Shown: positions 1-6,696 of the stretch, piece by piece | Layout: every line of letters begins with the position of its first letter | Position numbering within the stretch: the first letter of the stretch is position 1 | Assembly (NCBI GenBank): GCA_026397855.1 | Contig: JAPLUA010000392.1 | Coordinates: 1 to 6,763, forward strand | Source of the DNA: Verrucomicrobiota bacterium | GTDB lineage: Bacteria; Verrucomicrobiota; Verrucomicrobiia; Limisphaerales; UBA8199 | Length of the DNA stretch: 6,763 nt | Reading direction: 5' to 3' | The notes under the pieces: generated by a model | Databases searched by the model: none | The model's input: the letters and a program-made list of their open reading frames with translations, nothing else | What the model was told of the DNA's origin: nothing | Position numbers and translations under genes: made by a program

Positions 1-1
1 C

Positions 2-253
2 ACGGGGTTTGACTACGCCTACACCTTTCCCGGCATGAACCGCGTCCTGCAGGCCACCGGCCGCGTCATCCGGTCAGAGACCGACCGTGGCGTGGTGCTG
101 CTCATTGACGCCCGGTTTGCCGAGCCGCGCTACCGCCGTCTCTTTCCCCCCTGGTGGATCTCCGCGCGTGCGAGGAGCCCTGGCGACATCTCCCAGGCCA
201 TTCGCCGATTCTGGCTGCCTTCCTCAATGGCGAGTTGTAGAACAGACTGTTAA
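2..253 (+). CDS. DinG/XPD-family ATP-dependent DNA helicase, C-terminal end (partial)
   Basis: This is the last 83 codons of a gene that begins outside the window. The reading frame is open from base 2 and ends at TAA 251-253. Residues 14-30 of the visible part (RVLQATGRVIRSETDRG) match helicase motif VI of superfamily 2 XPD/DinG-type helicases, whose arginines contact the ATP phosphates. The motif is followed by a VVLLIDARF strand and a YRRLFPPWW segment, both usual near the end of this family. Such enzymes unwind DNA 5'-3' with ATP, often carry an iron-sulfur cluster, and act in repair in the cytoplasm. The iron-sulfur and Walker regions are off the window, so the exact subfamily (DinG, YoaA-like) cannot be decided. 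The final residues after 'RRFW' look like a non-conserved tail. Confidence 0.85.
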   Translation, partial: TGFDYAYTFPGMNRVLQATGRVIRSETDRGVVLLIDARFAEPRYRRLFPPWWISARARSPGDISQAIRRFWLPSSMASCRTDC

Positions 254-348
254 AGGGTAATAAGCGCACGATGTGCCCTTGACAAGGGTGGTCTATGGGG
301 TGACATTGGCGGCATGGATGCCATAACCCATCCCGCCAGCGAATCCTT

Positions 349-798
349 ATGAATGCCTGCTGCGTCTCAGGTCTGGCGCTGTTGCTCGCGGCTCCGTGCG
401 GGGCGGCCAGCTTCGACCAGCGGCTTATCGCTGCCGTTCTCATGGCTGAGGCTCGTGGTGATGGAATCGTCGGCATGACCGCTGTCGGCGAAGTCATCGC
501 CAACCGTGCCCGGAAACGCCAGCTATCTCCGGTGCTCATTGTGCAGCAGACGTTCCAGTTTTCCCCGCTGAACCGGCTCAGGCCGCATCAGTTGATCTCG
601 CGCTACGAGAAGTTGCCCCTCTACCGGCATGCCCTTCAAATTGCCAGCACAGTCATTGAGGCTCCGGAGGCCCTTCCCGGCTTGACGGCGGGAGCCGATC
701 ATTTCGAACAGATCGGGGCGCCCATTCCCCGCTGGGCGCGCGGGAGAAAACCGGTCGCGATCATAGGTGGACATCGGTTCTGGGTGCTCAAAGGCTGA
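349..798 (+). CDS. Exported cell wall hydrolase, SleB/CwlJ-like (Hydrolase_2 family)
   Basis: This 149-residue protein starts with a hydrophobic signal sequence (residues 1-20, likely cleavage near CGAA/S). The rest is one domain of the SleB/CwlJ type (PF07486 by motif recognition), which cleaves peptidoglycan, probably as a lytic transglycosylase. Diagnostic points are the 'LMAEARGDG' segment with the likely catalytic Glu34, 'GMTAVGEVIANRA' at 42-54, His118 in 'GADHFE', Trp129 after a proline, and the closing 'IGGHRFW' with His142. The usual ending of the family is similar, with an H, then P-W, then IG-H-FY. No N-terminal peptidoglycan-binding domain is present, so this is a minimal version. 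SleB and CwlJ were named for spore germination, but the domain is widespread in non-sporulating bacteria, where it serves wall turnover. No strong ribosome binding site precedes ATG 349. The gene lies 95 bp after the helicase and is probably transcribed alone. Confidence 0.85.
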   Translation: MNACCVSGLALLLAAPCGAASFDQRLIAAVLMAEARGDGIVGMTAVGEVIANRARKRQLSPVLIVQQTFQFSPLNRLRPHQLISRYEKLPLYRHALQIASTVIEAPEALPGLTAGADHFEQIGAPIPRWARGRKPVAIIGGHRFWVLKG

Positions 799-852
799 CT
801 TGGGAAAGACCTATCCTTTTTGCCATCTTTTGCTTCCGTGGAGGTTTCAGCA

Positions 853-892
853 GCCGGTTCCAGGTTGAGCCGCTGGACCGGCATCGGCTTTT
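853..892 (+). terminator. Possible weak intrinsic terminator after the cell wall hydrolase gene
   Basis: In the 130-bp gap between the hydrolase and the propeller-phosphatase gene, bases 853-863 can pair with 873-882. This gives about 10 base pairs with one bulged T and a 9-nt loop. A short TTTT run lies at 889-892, six bases after the stem. The spacing and the short U-run are poor for an intrinsic terminator, and a competing CGGC-TTTT-GCCG hairpin (885-896) overlaps it. It is a structure candidate only. Nothing else was recognised in this gap. Confidence 0.25.
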
Positions 893-928
893 GCCGCTTT
901 ACCTGCGGGCGCCGGACTGGCACAAACA

Positions 929-3559
929 ATGGCACACTCTATGCGAACTATCCGTTTTTCCCTCATAGCTGCCGCCGCGCTGGCCGTCGCCGGCTGCGCT
1001 CCCACGCCACCATCTCCCGACCCGGCGACCGGCGCCCTCTCCCGGCCCGGGGCCGCGGCGCCGGAGCTGCCGGGCAAAAAGGCGGACGGATCGGTGCTGC
1101 TCCCCAACCAGTGGTCGCTGCGCCCCGCGGGGAAGCAGGTCGGGCTTGGGGATTTCCCGATCAACGTCGCTGTGCATCCCGACGGGCGCTTCGCGGCGGT
1201 CCTGCATAGCGGCTACAGTGCTCACGAGATCCTGGTGGTGGACATCGCGGCGACGGCAGTGGTCTCGCGTGCCAGGGTGCCGGTGGCGTTTTACGGTCTG
1301 GAGTTCGCGCGGGACGGCAGGCAGCTCTTTTGCAGCGGGGCCGCTGATGAGGTGGTTCACGTCTTTGCCTTTCAGCGTGGAGTGCTGACCAATCATCACT
1401 CGATCAAACTGCACGATCCCAGGCTCCGCGCCGTGCCGGCCGGATTGACTGTGGATGCCGCCGCGAAGCGGTTGTTTGTGGCCAATGTCTGGGGAGATCG
1501 CGTGACCCGCGTGGACCTCTCTCCCCAGCCGCAGGTCGTGGATATTCTGCTGGGGACCAACAGCGGACCCCTGGCGCTGGCACCGGTGGCGTCCTCGACC
1601 GATCCGGACGACGAGGCTGCCAACAAGCGGGAGGAAGCCTCCCTTTACCAGGCCGGACCGAATGACAGTTTTCCCTACACCTGCCTCCTGGACGAGCGGC
1701 GCCAGATGCTTTACGCCAGCCTGTGGGCGCAGGCTGCGGTGGCGGTGATTGACCTGAAATTGGGGCTGCCGGTTGCGCGCTGGCCTGTGGAGGGGCATCC
1801 GTGCGAGATGGCGTTGACCCGCTCAGGCAAGCATCTGTTCGTGGCGAACTCAACCCGCAACACCGTGACTGTGCTGGATACGGCCACGGGCCGCCCGATC
1901 GAGACCATCTGGGCCGCGCTCTATCCGCAGGCCCCGCCCGGCTCCACCCCCAACAGCCTCGCGCTCTCCCCCGATGAGCGGACCCTCTTTGTCGCGGATG
2001 CCGGCAATAACATGGTGGCCGCTTTTGACGTGAGCACCCCCGGCAGGAGCCGATCGCTGGGGTTCATTCCGGCGGGGTGGTATCCGACATCCGTGCGGGT
2101 CACGCCGGATGGCCGGCACCTGCTGGTGGCCAACGGAAAGGGTATTATCCCGAAAGCCAACCCGCTCGGCCCCCAGCCGGGAGTCAGCCCGCCCCGCGGC
2201 ACTTCCGTGCAGGTCATTTCCAGCCTCTTTCAAGGCACGCTCAGCATCATTGACCTGCCGCCGCGCAAACAGTTCGAGCGGCAGCTCGCCGACTACTCGG
2301 CGCAGGTCTATCGATCAAGCCCCCTCAAGCCCGACGCCGGCCCGACCGGCACGCGGCCGAAGGACAGCCCCATTCCACGCCGGCCCGGGGAGGCGAGCCC
2401 CATCAAATACTGCATTTACATCGTGAAAGAGAACCGCACCTATGACCAGGTGCTTGGCGATCTGCCGCAGGGCAACGGCGACCCCGCCCTCTGCCTGTTT
2501 CCGGAGCGTGTCACGCCAAACCAGCACCAGATTGCCCGCCAGTTCGTCCTGCTGGATAATTTCTATGTGGATGCGGAGGTCAGCGCCGACGGCCACGAAT
2601 GGAGCATGGCCGCCTACGCCACCGACTTTGTCGAGAAGATGTGGCCGCTCAGCTACGGGCATAATCAGGCCAGGAAATTCCCTTACCCGGCCGAGGGCTA
2701 CTTCCCGATCGCCACCCCCGCGGGTGGCTACCTCTGGGATCGCGCGCGCGAGGCGGGGGTCAGCTACCGCAATTACGGCGAGTTCGTCAACTTCGCCATG
2801 CGGACCAATTCCCCCGTCACAGGCCGACTTCCCGCCATGCGGGGACATGTGGATGAATGGTACCGGCCCTGGGACCTGGGCTATCCCGATGTCCAGCGCG
2901 CCGCCCGCTTCATCTCGGAGCTGAAACGCTTCGAGGCCGAGGGGGACATGCCCCGCCTCCAGATTCTCCGCCTGCCCAACGACCATACCCACGGGACCAC
3001 CCCGGGCTGGCCGACCCCCGCAGCTTACGTCGCGGACAACGACCTGGCCCTGGGGCAGATTGTCGAGGCCGTCAGCCATTCCAAATTCTGGCCTGCGACG
3101 GCGGTGTTTGTCCTCGAGGACGACGCCCAGAACGGTCCCGACCACGTGGATGCCCACCGCTCGACCGCCTATGTCGTCAGCCCTTACACGCGGCGCGCCG
3201 CCGTGGATTCCACGATGTATTCCACCAGTAGCATGCTGCGCACGATGGAGCTGATCCTGGGCATGGCGCCGATGTCACAGTTCGATGCCGCCGCTGTGCC
3301 GATGCACAACGCATTCCAGGCATCCCCCGACCTGAGCCCCTACCAGGCGGTGCCCGCGCAAATGGACCTGAAGGAGCGCAATGGCGCTCATGCCTGGGGC
3401 GGGAATATCAAAATGAACTTCGCCCGTGAGGATGCCGTGGACGACCTCCTCCTCAACGAGGTGGTCTGGCGCTCCGTGCGCGGCCCCGACAGCCCCATGC
3501 CCAGCCCCGTGCGCGCCGCCTTCGTCTGCGAGCGCCGGGGAGAAAAGGACGATGATTAG
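929..3559 (+). CDS. Lipoprotein: YncE-like beta-propeller fused to alkaline phosphatase-superfamily phosphoesterase
   Basis: An 876-residue bifunctional-looking protein. Residues 1-22 form a lipoprotein signal ending in the lipobox LAVAGC with Cys23, so it should be lipid-anchored in the envelope; a low-complexity Pro/Ala/Gly linker follows. Residues of about 70-450 carry repeated propeller blades of the YncE/YVTN type, for example 'HPCEMALTRSGKHLFVANS' from 290 and similar copies near 341 and 385. Residues of about 490-870 form a phosphoesterase domain (PF04185-like). It has 'KENRTYDQ' at 500-507 (Glu501/Asn502, likely metal ligands), 'DAEVSADGHEW' at 548-558 (Ser552 may be the nucleophile), 'NDHTHGT' at 684-690, and 'EDDAQNGPDHVDAHRS' at 730-745 (Asp731, Asp732, His739 and His743 likely bind metal). 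The family is related to acid phosphatase AcpA and phospholipase C, but the substrate is unknown. An alternative start is Met5 at 941, which also keeps the signal; neither start has a clear ribosome binding site. The active site appears complete. Confidence 0.9.
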   Translation: MAHSMRTIRFSLIAAAALAVAGCAPTPPSPDPATGALSRPGAAAPELPGKKADGSVLLPNQWSLRPAGKQVGLGDFPINVAVHPDGRFAAVLHSGYSAHEILVVDIAATAVVSRARVPVAFYGLEFARDGRQLFCSGAADEVVHVFAFQRGVLTNHHSIKLHDPRLRAVPAGLTVDAAAKRLFVANVWGDRVTRVDLSPQPQVVDILLGTNSGPLALAPVASSTDPDDEAANKREEASLYQAGPNDSFPYTCLLDERRQMLYASLWAQAAVAVIDLKLGLPVARWPVEGHPCEMALTRSGKHLFVANSTRNTVTVLDTATGRPIETIWAALYPQAPPGSTPNSLALSPDERTLFVADAGNNMVAAFDVSTPGRSRSLGFIPAGWYPTSVRVTPDGRHLLVANGKGIIPKANPLGPQPGVSPPRGTSVQVISSLFQGTLSIIDLPPRKQFERQLADYSAQVYRSSPLKPDAGPTGTRPKDSPIPRRPGEASPIKYCIYIVKENRTYDQVLGDLPQGNGDPALCLFPERVTPNQHQIARQFVLLDNFYVDAEVSADGHEWSMAAYATDFVEKMWPLSYGHNQARKFPYPAEGYFPIATPAGGYLWDRAREAGVSYRNYGEFVNFAMRTNSPVTGRLPAMRGHVDEWYRPWDLGYPDVQRAARFISELKRFEAEGDMPRLQILRLPNDHTHGTTPGWPTPAAYVADNDLALGQIVEAVSHSKFWPATAVFVLEDDAQNGPDHVDAHRSTAYVVSPYTRRAAVDSTMYSTSSMLRTMELILGMAPMSQFDAAAVPMHNAFQASPDLSPYQAVPAQMDLKERNGAHAWGGNIKMNFAREDAVDDLLLNEVVWRSVRGPDSPMPSPVRAAFVCERRGEKDDD

Positions 3560-3576
3560 CTGCGGAACCCCTCCAA

Positions 3577-5118
3577 ATGAACGCGCCCTTGGACGATCCG
3601 CGCGGGATGCCTATTGCCCTCGGGGCGGGTTTCGGGTATGCAGACAGGCACCAGATCATGTCAAAGATCATAAAACAGTTTCACCCGGAGGTTATCAAGA
3701 AAACCGCCGCCCGCTGCCGCGCGCGAGGCCTGCGGATCCCGACCTTCAAGGAGTTGCGCCACCCGGAATTGATTCCCCCCTCGGTCAAGGCAAAGCTGAA
3801 GGGCGTCGGGCTATCGGATGTCAACCCGGTGAACCTGTTCCGGATTACGTGGAAGAACGACGCGGATTCCGGCCTATACGGCGGGGTGAACCATCTCGAA
3901 ATCCCGTCCGCCATCACCGGCGTCAAGGCCCGGATCATCGGTCTGACGGGCAAGTTCTTTCCCACGGGCGCGCACAAAGTGGGCGCGGCCTTTGGCTGCC
4001 TGGTGCCCCGCCTGGTGAGCGGGGAGTTCGATCCGGAAACCCACAAGGCCGCCTGGCCGTCCACCGGCAACTATTGTCGCGGCGGGGCGTTCGATTGCGC
4101 CGTCCTGGATTGCACCGCCATTGCCATTCTCCCGCAGGGCATGTCCCGCGAGCGCTTCGAGTGGCTCAAGCAGATCGGGGCGGAGATTATTGCCACGCCG
4201 GGCTGCGAGTCGAACGTGAAGGAGATCTACGACAAGTGCTGGGAGCTTAAGAAGAATCCCCTCAACGTCATCTTCAACCAGTTCGAGGAGTTCGGCAACC
4301 CGATCTTCCACTATAACGTCACCGGGCCCGCCATCGAGGAGGTGCTGAAGGGATTGGGCGACGCGGCTCTGCGTCCCGCCGCCTACATTTCCGCAACCGG
4401 CTCCGCCGGGACGATTGCCGCCGGGGACTTCCTGAAGCGGCAATACCCCGCCCTAAAGGTCGTGGCCACGGAGGCGCTCCAATGCCCGACCCTGCTCATG
4501 AATGGTTTTGGCGATCACCGCATCGAGGGCATCGGCGACAAGCACGTCCCCTGGGTCCACAATGTGCGCAACACGGACGCGGTCGCGGCCATTGATGATG
4601 AGGATTGCCTGCGCATCCTGCGCCTGTTCAACGAGCCCGCCGGCCGGGAGCGCCTGGCATCGCTCGGCGCGGACCCTCGCCTTGTGGAAAAGCTCCCTTG
4701 GCTGGGCATCTCGGGCATCTGCAACCTGCTGGCCGCCATCAAGACGGCCAAGTACTTCGATCTCAACGAGCAGGATGTGATCTTCACGGTGTTCACCGAT
4801 TCGATGGATCTCTACCAGTCACGGCTGGAGGAGCTGCGGGCAGAGCGGGGCGCTTACCAGGCGAAGGATGCGATTGCCGACCACGCCGGGCCGGTGGCCC
4901 ACCAGGGGGTGGACTATTTCAAGGAGTTGACCTATCCGGAGCGGAAGGCCATTCACAACCTCAAGTACTACACCTGGGTCGAGCAGCAGGGGAAGACCGC
5001 CGCGGAGTTGGCCGCGCAATGGGATCCTGAGTATTGGCGCGCCCTGTTCGAGGACGAGGTCAAGCACTTCGACCGCTTGATCGAGGAATTCAACCGGCAA
5101 GCCGGCGTAGCCGATTGA
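3577..5118 (+). CDS. PLP-dependent enzyme, fold type II (cysteine synthase/tryptophan synthase beta-like)
   Basis: A cytoplasmic enzyme of 513 residues from this start. The Schiff-base lysine is Lys134 in 'PTGAHKVGAAF'. 'STGNYCRGGAF' (162-172) takes the place of the substrate-binding 'STGNTG/SSGNHG' loop. 'ATGSAGTIAAGDFLK' (273-287) is the glycine-rich loop that holds the PLP phosphate. 'TDSMDLYQSR' (about 407-416) resembles the region that supplies the serine facing the pyridine nitrogen. The order and spacing fit the cysteine synthase/threonine synthase/tryptophan synthase beta superfamily. The protein is longer than true cysteine synthases (about 310), because of about 100 extra residues before the lysine and a C-terminal helical extension. 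The reaction is not established: beta-replacement or beta-elimination on a serine- or cysteine-like substrate is the family expectation. The homologs I recall begin near 'MSKIIKQFHPEVI', which is Met28 at 3658, so the first 27 residues may not be translated. It lies 17 nt after the phosphatase stop. Confidence 0.88.
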   Translation: MNAPLDDPRGMPIALGAGFGYADRHQIMSKIIKQFHPEVIKKTAARCRARGLRIPTFKELRHPELIPPSVKAKLKGVGLSDVNPVNLFRITWKNDADSGLYGGVNHLEIPSAITGVKARIIGLTGKFFPTGAHKVGAAFGCLVPRLVSGEFDPETHKAAWPSTGNYCRGGAFDCAVLDCTAIAILPQGMSRERFEWLKQIGAEIIATPGCESNVKEIYDKCWELKKNPLNVIFNQFEEFGNPIFHYNVTGPAIEEVLKGLGDAALRPAAYISATGSAGTIAAGDFLKRQYPALKVVATEALQCPTLLMNGFGDHRIEGIGDKHVPWVHNVRNTDAVAAIDDEDCLRILRLFNEPAGRERLASLGADPRLVEKLPWLGISGICNLLAAIKTAKYFDLNEQDVIFTVFTDSMDLYQSRLEELRAERGAYQAKDAIADHAGPVAHQGVDYFKELTYPERKAIHNLKYYTWVEQQGKTAAELAAQWDPEYWRALFEDEVKHFDRLIEEFNRQAGVAD

Positions 5119-5149
5119 GGCTGCCAAAATCCTTACTGAAAACGCAAAT

Positions 5150-5833
5150 ATGCCTATGCCCGCAACCGTTCAATCCCGCCCCGCTCCGCACTGCCGGTGG
5201 GGCGCGTTGGCTCTCTTTGCCGCCAGCCTGGTGATCCTCGCCGGCTGCGCCAGCAAACCCGGCGACCCTGGCGCGCCGCTTCCCAGAAAAGACCTTGCCG
5301 AGTATAGGCAGGTCATCACGGATGCGATCAAGGCGACCCGGGCAACGGTCCAGTCGCTCGACCAGACGGTCGCGCAGGTTCCCTGTCCGTCCCGCGTGCA
5401 CAAAGCGTTCACGAAGGATGTGCATCGCTTGGAGGTGGACTCCTTCAAAATGCGGGCGCGGGCGCAGGCGATCCGGACGCGGGGCGCCGTCTATTTCGAG
5501 CAGTGGCATGAGCACCTGGCGAGCGTGGCCGATCCGGATGCTCGCCAGCAGGCCGAGCAGCGCCGCGAGCTTTTGCAGCAGAGATTCGACCGCATCCGCC
5601 TCCTTTCCCAGCAAATCCGGGAGGCTTTTCAGCCGTTCATGGCGGGCCTGCGCCGGCTGCGCAACGGGCTGGAAAACAACCCTGCCGCTGCGAGCACCGA
5701 GGCGATGCAGAAGCTGATTCGCACCACCCGTGATCAGGGGCAATCGGTGGAAAAAGACCTGGCCGCAGTTCTGGATGAACTCGACGCGGTGGCGGGGATC
5801 CTGAAGCCGGGCAAGATGACCAGGAAAGATTGA
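5150..5833 (+). CDS. Lipoprotein resembling the DUF2959 family
   Basis: A 227-residue protein with a hydrophobic stretch at about 18-31 and the lipobox 'VILAGC' with Cys33, so it is probably lipidated and held at a membrane. The mature part is almost entirely charged, Gln/Arg/Glu-rich alpha-helix with likely coiled coil. The segment with 'MRARAQAI', 'YFEQWHEHLASV' and 'RRELLQQRFDRI' (about 100-150), followed by 'QPFMAGLRRLRNGL', has the layout of DUF2959 proteins: a lipobox, then helices with an F-x-x-W motif and a long closing coiled coil. No catalytic motif is visible and no function is known for that family. A start at Met3 (5156) is equally possible. The gene begins 31 nt after the PLP enzyme gene, without a clear ribosome binding site, and ends one base before the next start, so it forms a pair with that gene. 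Confidence 0.7.
   Translation: MPMPATVQSRPAPHCRWGALALFAASLVILAGCASKPGDPGAPLPRKDLAEYRQVITDAIKATRATVQSLDQTVAQVPCPSRVHKAFTKDVHRLEVDSFKMRARAQAIRTRGAVYFEQWHEHLASVADPDARQQAEQRRELLQQRFDRIRLLSQQIREAFQPFMAGLRRLRNGLENNPAAASTEAMQKLIRTTRDQGQSVEKDLAAVLDELDAVAGILKPGKMTRKD
5822..5826 (+). promoter_or_regulatory. Shine-Dalgarno-like site for the exported protein gene
   Basis: AGGAA lies 8 bases before ATG 5835, inside the last codons of the upstream lipoprotein gene. Most other starts in this window lack such a site, so it supports this start and the coupling of the two genes. Confidence 0.5.
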
Positions 5834-5834
5834 T

Positions 5835-6470
5835 ATGAAAGCGCATTTGAACAGTGATCCTAAGACAGCGCCGCGCGGCTCAAGTTCACGCTTCAGCGTG
5901 TTTCCGGCACCGGACAACCTCAAGGCCGGACTCCAAGCCGGCCGCGTCGGGCATCCCGGGAGAAGACTTGCCCTGCCTCTCCGCCTGGCCGGCTTAGCCG
6001 TCCTCGTCCTGCTTTCCGCGAGCCTGCTTCGCGCGCAGATTCCCTGGGGCTTCGGACCTCCGCCAGTAATGCCGACGCCGAACACCCCGATGGCACAGCG
6101 CAGCGCCATGCAAGCGGTCCAGATGCAGGTCAACTGGTTTCAGAACAGCACCCGCACCGCCTCGAATTACGGCGACGGCGGCTACGGGATGGTCTGGCAG
6201 CAGTTTCAAACCTTGAAAGGGGCCTACAGCGCCTTCACAGCCACGCTGAACCAGCGCCAGGCATCCTCGGGCGGGAATGAACTGGCCGAACTGGACGCCG
6301 GCCTGGGTATCCTGGAAGAAGCGTTCACCAACTACCAGCAGGACATGGCCAACGGCCAGTCCAGCGCATCGGCGTTCAACAGCATGTGCCAGGTGCTCTA
6401 CCAGGCCTCGGGCGTCTGGTTGCAGGAGTTCAACACGGATTGCAACCGTTTGCGCGTGGGCTGGCAGTGA
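5835..6470 (+). CDS. Small exported protein of unknown function
   Basis: I do not recognise this 211-residue protein. About 42 polar, Ser/Pro/Arg-rich residues precede a hydrophobic segment (about 44-64, 'LALPLRLAGLAVLVLLSASL') that ends in 'LLRAQIPWGF', a plausible signal peptidase site after the Ala of RAQ. The mature part has a short Pro-rich start (PPPVMPTPNTP), then a predicted helical, Gln/Ala/Ser-rich domain. It contains two cysteines near the end (185 and 203) that could form a disulfide in the periplasm. The start is one base after the previous stop, and an AGGAA element at 5822-5826 makes this the best ribosome binding site in the window, supporting translational coupling with the DUF2959-like lipoprotein. 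The part before the signal is unusually long and coincides with a cluster of inverted repeats. GTG 5898 (codon 22) is an in-frame alternative start, but no ATG lies close before the hydrophobic segment. Confidence 0.7.
   Translation: MKAHLNSDPKTAPRGSSSRFSVFPAPDNLKAGLQAGRVGHPGRRLALPLRLAGLAVLVLLSASLLRAQIPWGFGPPPVMPTPNTPMAQRSAMQAVQMQVNWFQNSTRTASNYGDGGYGMVWQQFQTLKGAYSAFTATLNQRQASSGGNELAELDAGLGILEEAFTNYQQDMANGQSSASAFNSMCQVLYQASGVWLQEFNTDCNRLRVGWQ
5887..5958. repeat. Cluster of four short inverted repeats within coding sequence
   Basis: Four perfect inverted repeats follow one another: CACGCT/AGCGTG (5887-5892, 5895-5900), TCCGG/CCGGA (5903-5907, 5910-5914), GGCCGG/CCGGCC (5924-5929, 5938-5943) and CGGG/CCCG (5948-5951, 5955-5958). 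They cover most of 72 bp. In frame they encode the poorly conserved-looking residues of about 18-42 of the exported protein, before its signal segment. This looks like a palindromic element inserted in, or recruited into, the start of the gene. In a GC-rich sequence short inverted repeats also occur by chance, so the call is tentative. Confidence 0.35.
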
Positions 6471-6473
6471 TCT

Positions 6474-6614
6474 TTAGGGCAGGAATGTCCCGTCCACCTT
6501 GCCCCGGCGCGCGTGACCCATCGTGCAGAGGGTTTCCAGGATCTCCCCCCACGTCCTCGGCCTTGATCCGCGCGAAATCTTTGGCCACCTCGGCGGTGGG
6601 GGCGATCAGAGTGG
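6474..6614 (-). pseudogene. Remnant of the C-terminus of a DNA methyltransferase-like gene, frameshifted
   Basis: Read on the - strand from 6614, one frame gives 'APTAEVAKDFARIKAEDVG' and another gives 'EILETLCTMGHARRGK' and on to a TAA stop at 6476-6474. Joined, they make a smooth ending of the type I know from class I SAM-dependent DNA methyltransferases (type II restriction-modification enzymes): a small helical, winged-helix-like tail of the pattern TAE-VA--F--A----V-EILETL--LG-AR---G-F. The two frames meet at a run of six G (plus-strand C run 6545-6550); five G would restore one frame. The 5' side ends where the first palindromic repeat begins at 6615, so the catalytic part is missing. 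The fragment runs convergent to the exported protein gene and ends 4 bp after its stop. It is too short for certainty. Confidence 0.45.
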
Positions 6615-6681
6615 CCAATCCCAACGGGATTGAATCACCCAGCCCAGGGTTGTGCGCCGAGCACTACCCTGGGTGACGCCC
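6615..6681. repeat. Palindromic intergenic repeat, copy 1
   Basis: A 67-bp unit that matches copy 2 at 65 of 67 positions. It can fold into two hairpins. The first is CAATCCC-AAC-GGGATTG (6616-6632), a perfect 7-bp stem. In the second, CCCAGGGT (6643-6650) pairs with ACCCTGGG (6666-6673); after a T-T mismatch, GTGC (6652-6655) pairs with GCAC (6661-6664) around a GCCGA loop. TCACCCAG (6635-6642) could instead pair with CTGGGTGA (6669-6676), so two folds compete. No coding frame explains it. It resembles REP/BIME-type or small non-autonomous mobile repeats rather than a CRISPR. Confidence 0.85.
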
Positions 6682-6696
6682 CCCACAATACATTCC

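Noticed and set aside
279..307. TTGACA at 279-284 as a -35 box for the cell wall hydrolase gene
   Set aside because: No hexamer at 16-18 bp spacing matches more than about three bases of TATAAT, so there is no convincing -10 element.
919..931. Sigma-54-like TGGCAC element just before ATG 929
   Set aside because: The required TTGC element at the right spacing is absent, and the site would overlap the start codon.
820..1209. Open frame beginning in the gap before the propeller-phosphatase gene
   Set aside because: Its translation is Arg-rich and without motifs, and most of it overlaps the lipoprotein signal and linker in another frame.
899..1798. Long open frame on the - strand opposite the propeller domain
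   Set aside because: It lies antisense to a gene with clear domains, has no recognisable motif, and is the kind of open frame expected in GC-rich coding sequence.
3426..4250. Long + strand open frame (274 residues) overlapping the phosphatase end and PLP enzyme start
   Set aside because: Its translation is Arg/Pro/Gly-rich without motifs and runs out of frame with the PLP enzyme, whose conserved motifs identify the true frame.
5090..6133. Long - strand open frame (347 residues) opposite the DUF2959-like gene
   Set aside because: It is antisense to two genes with signal sequences, a lipobox and a coupled ribosome binding site, and shows no family motif.
6386..6676. Small + strand open frame running into the first repeat
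   Set aside because: It overlaps the end of the exported protein gene out of frame and its last part is only translated repeat sequence.
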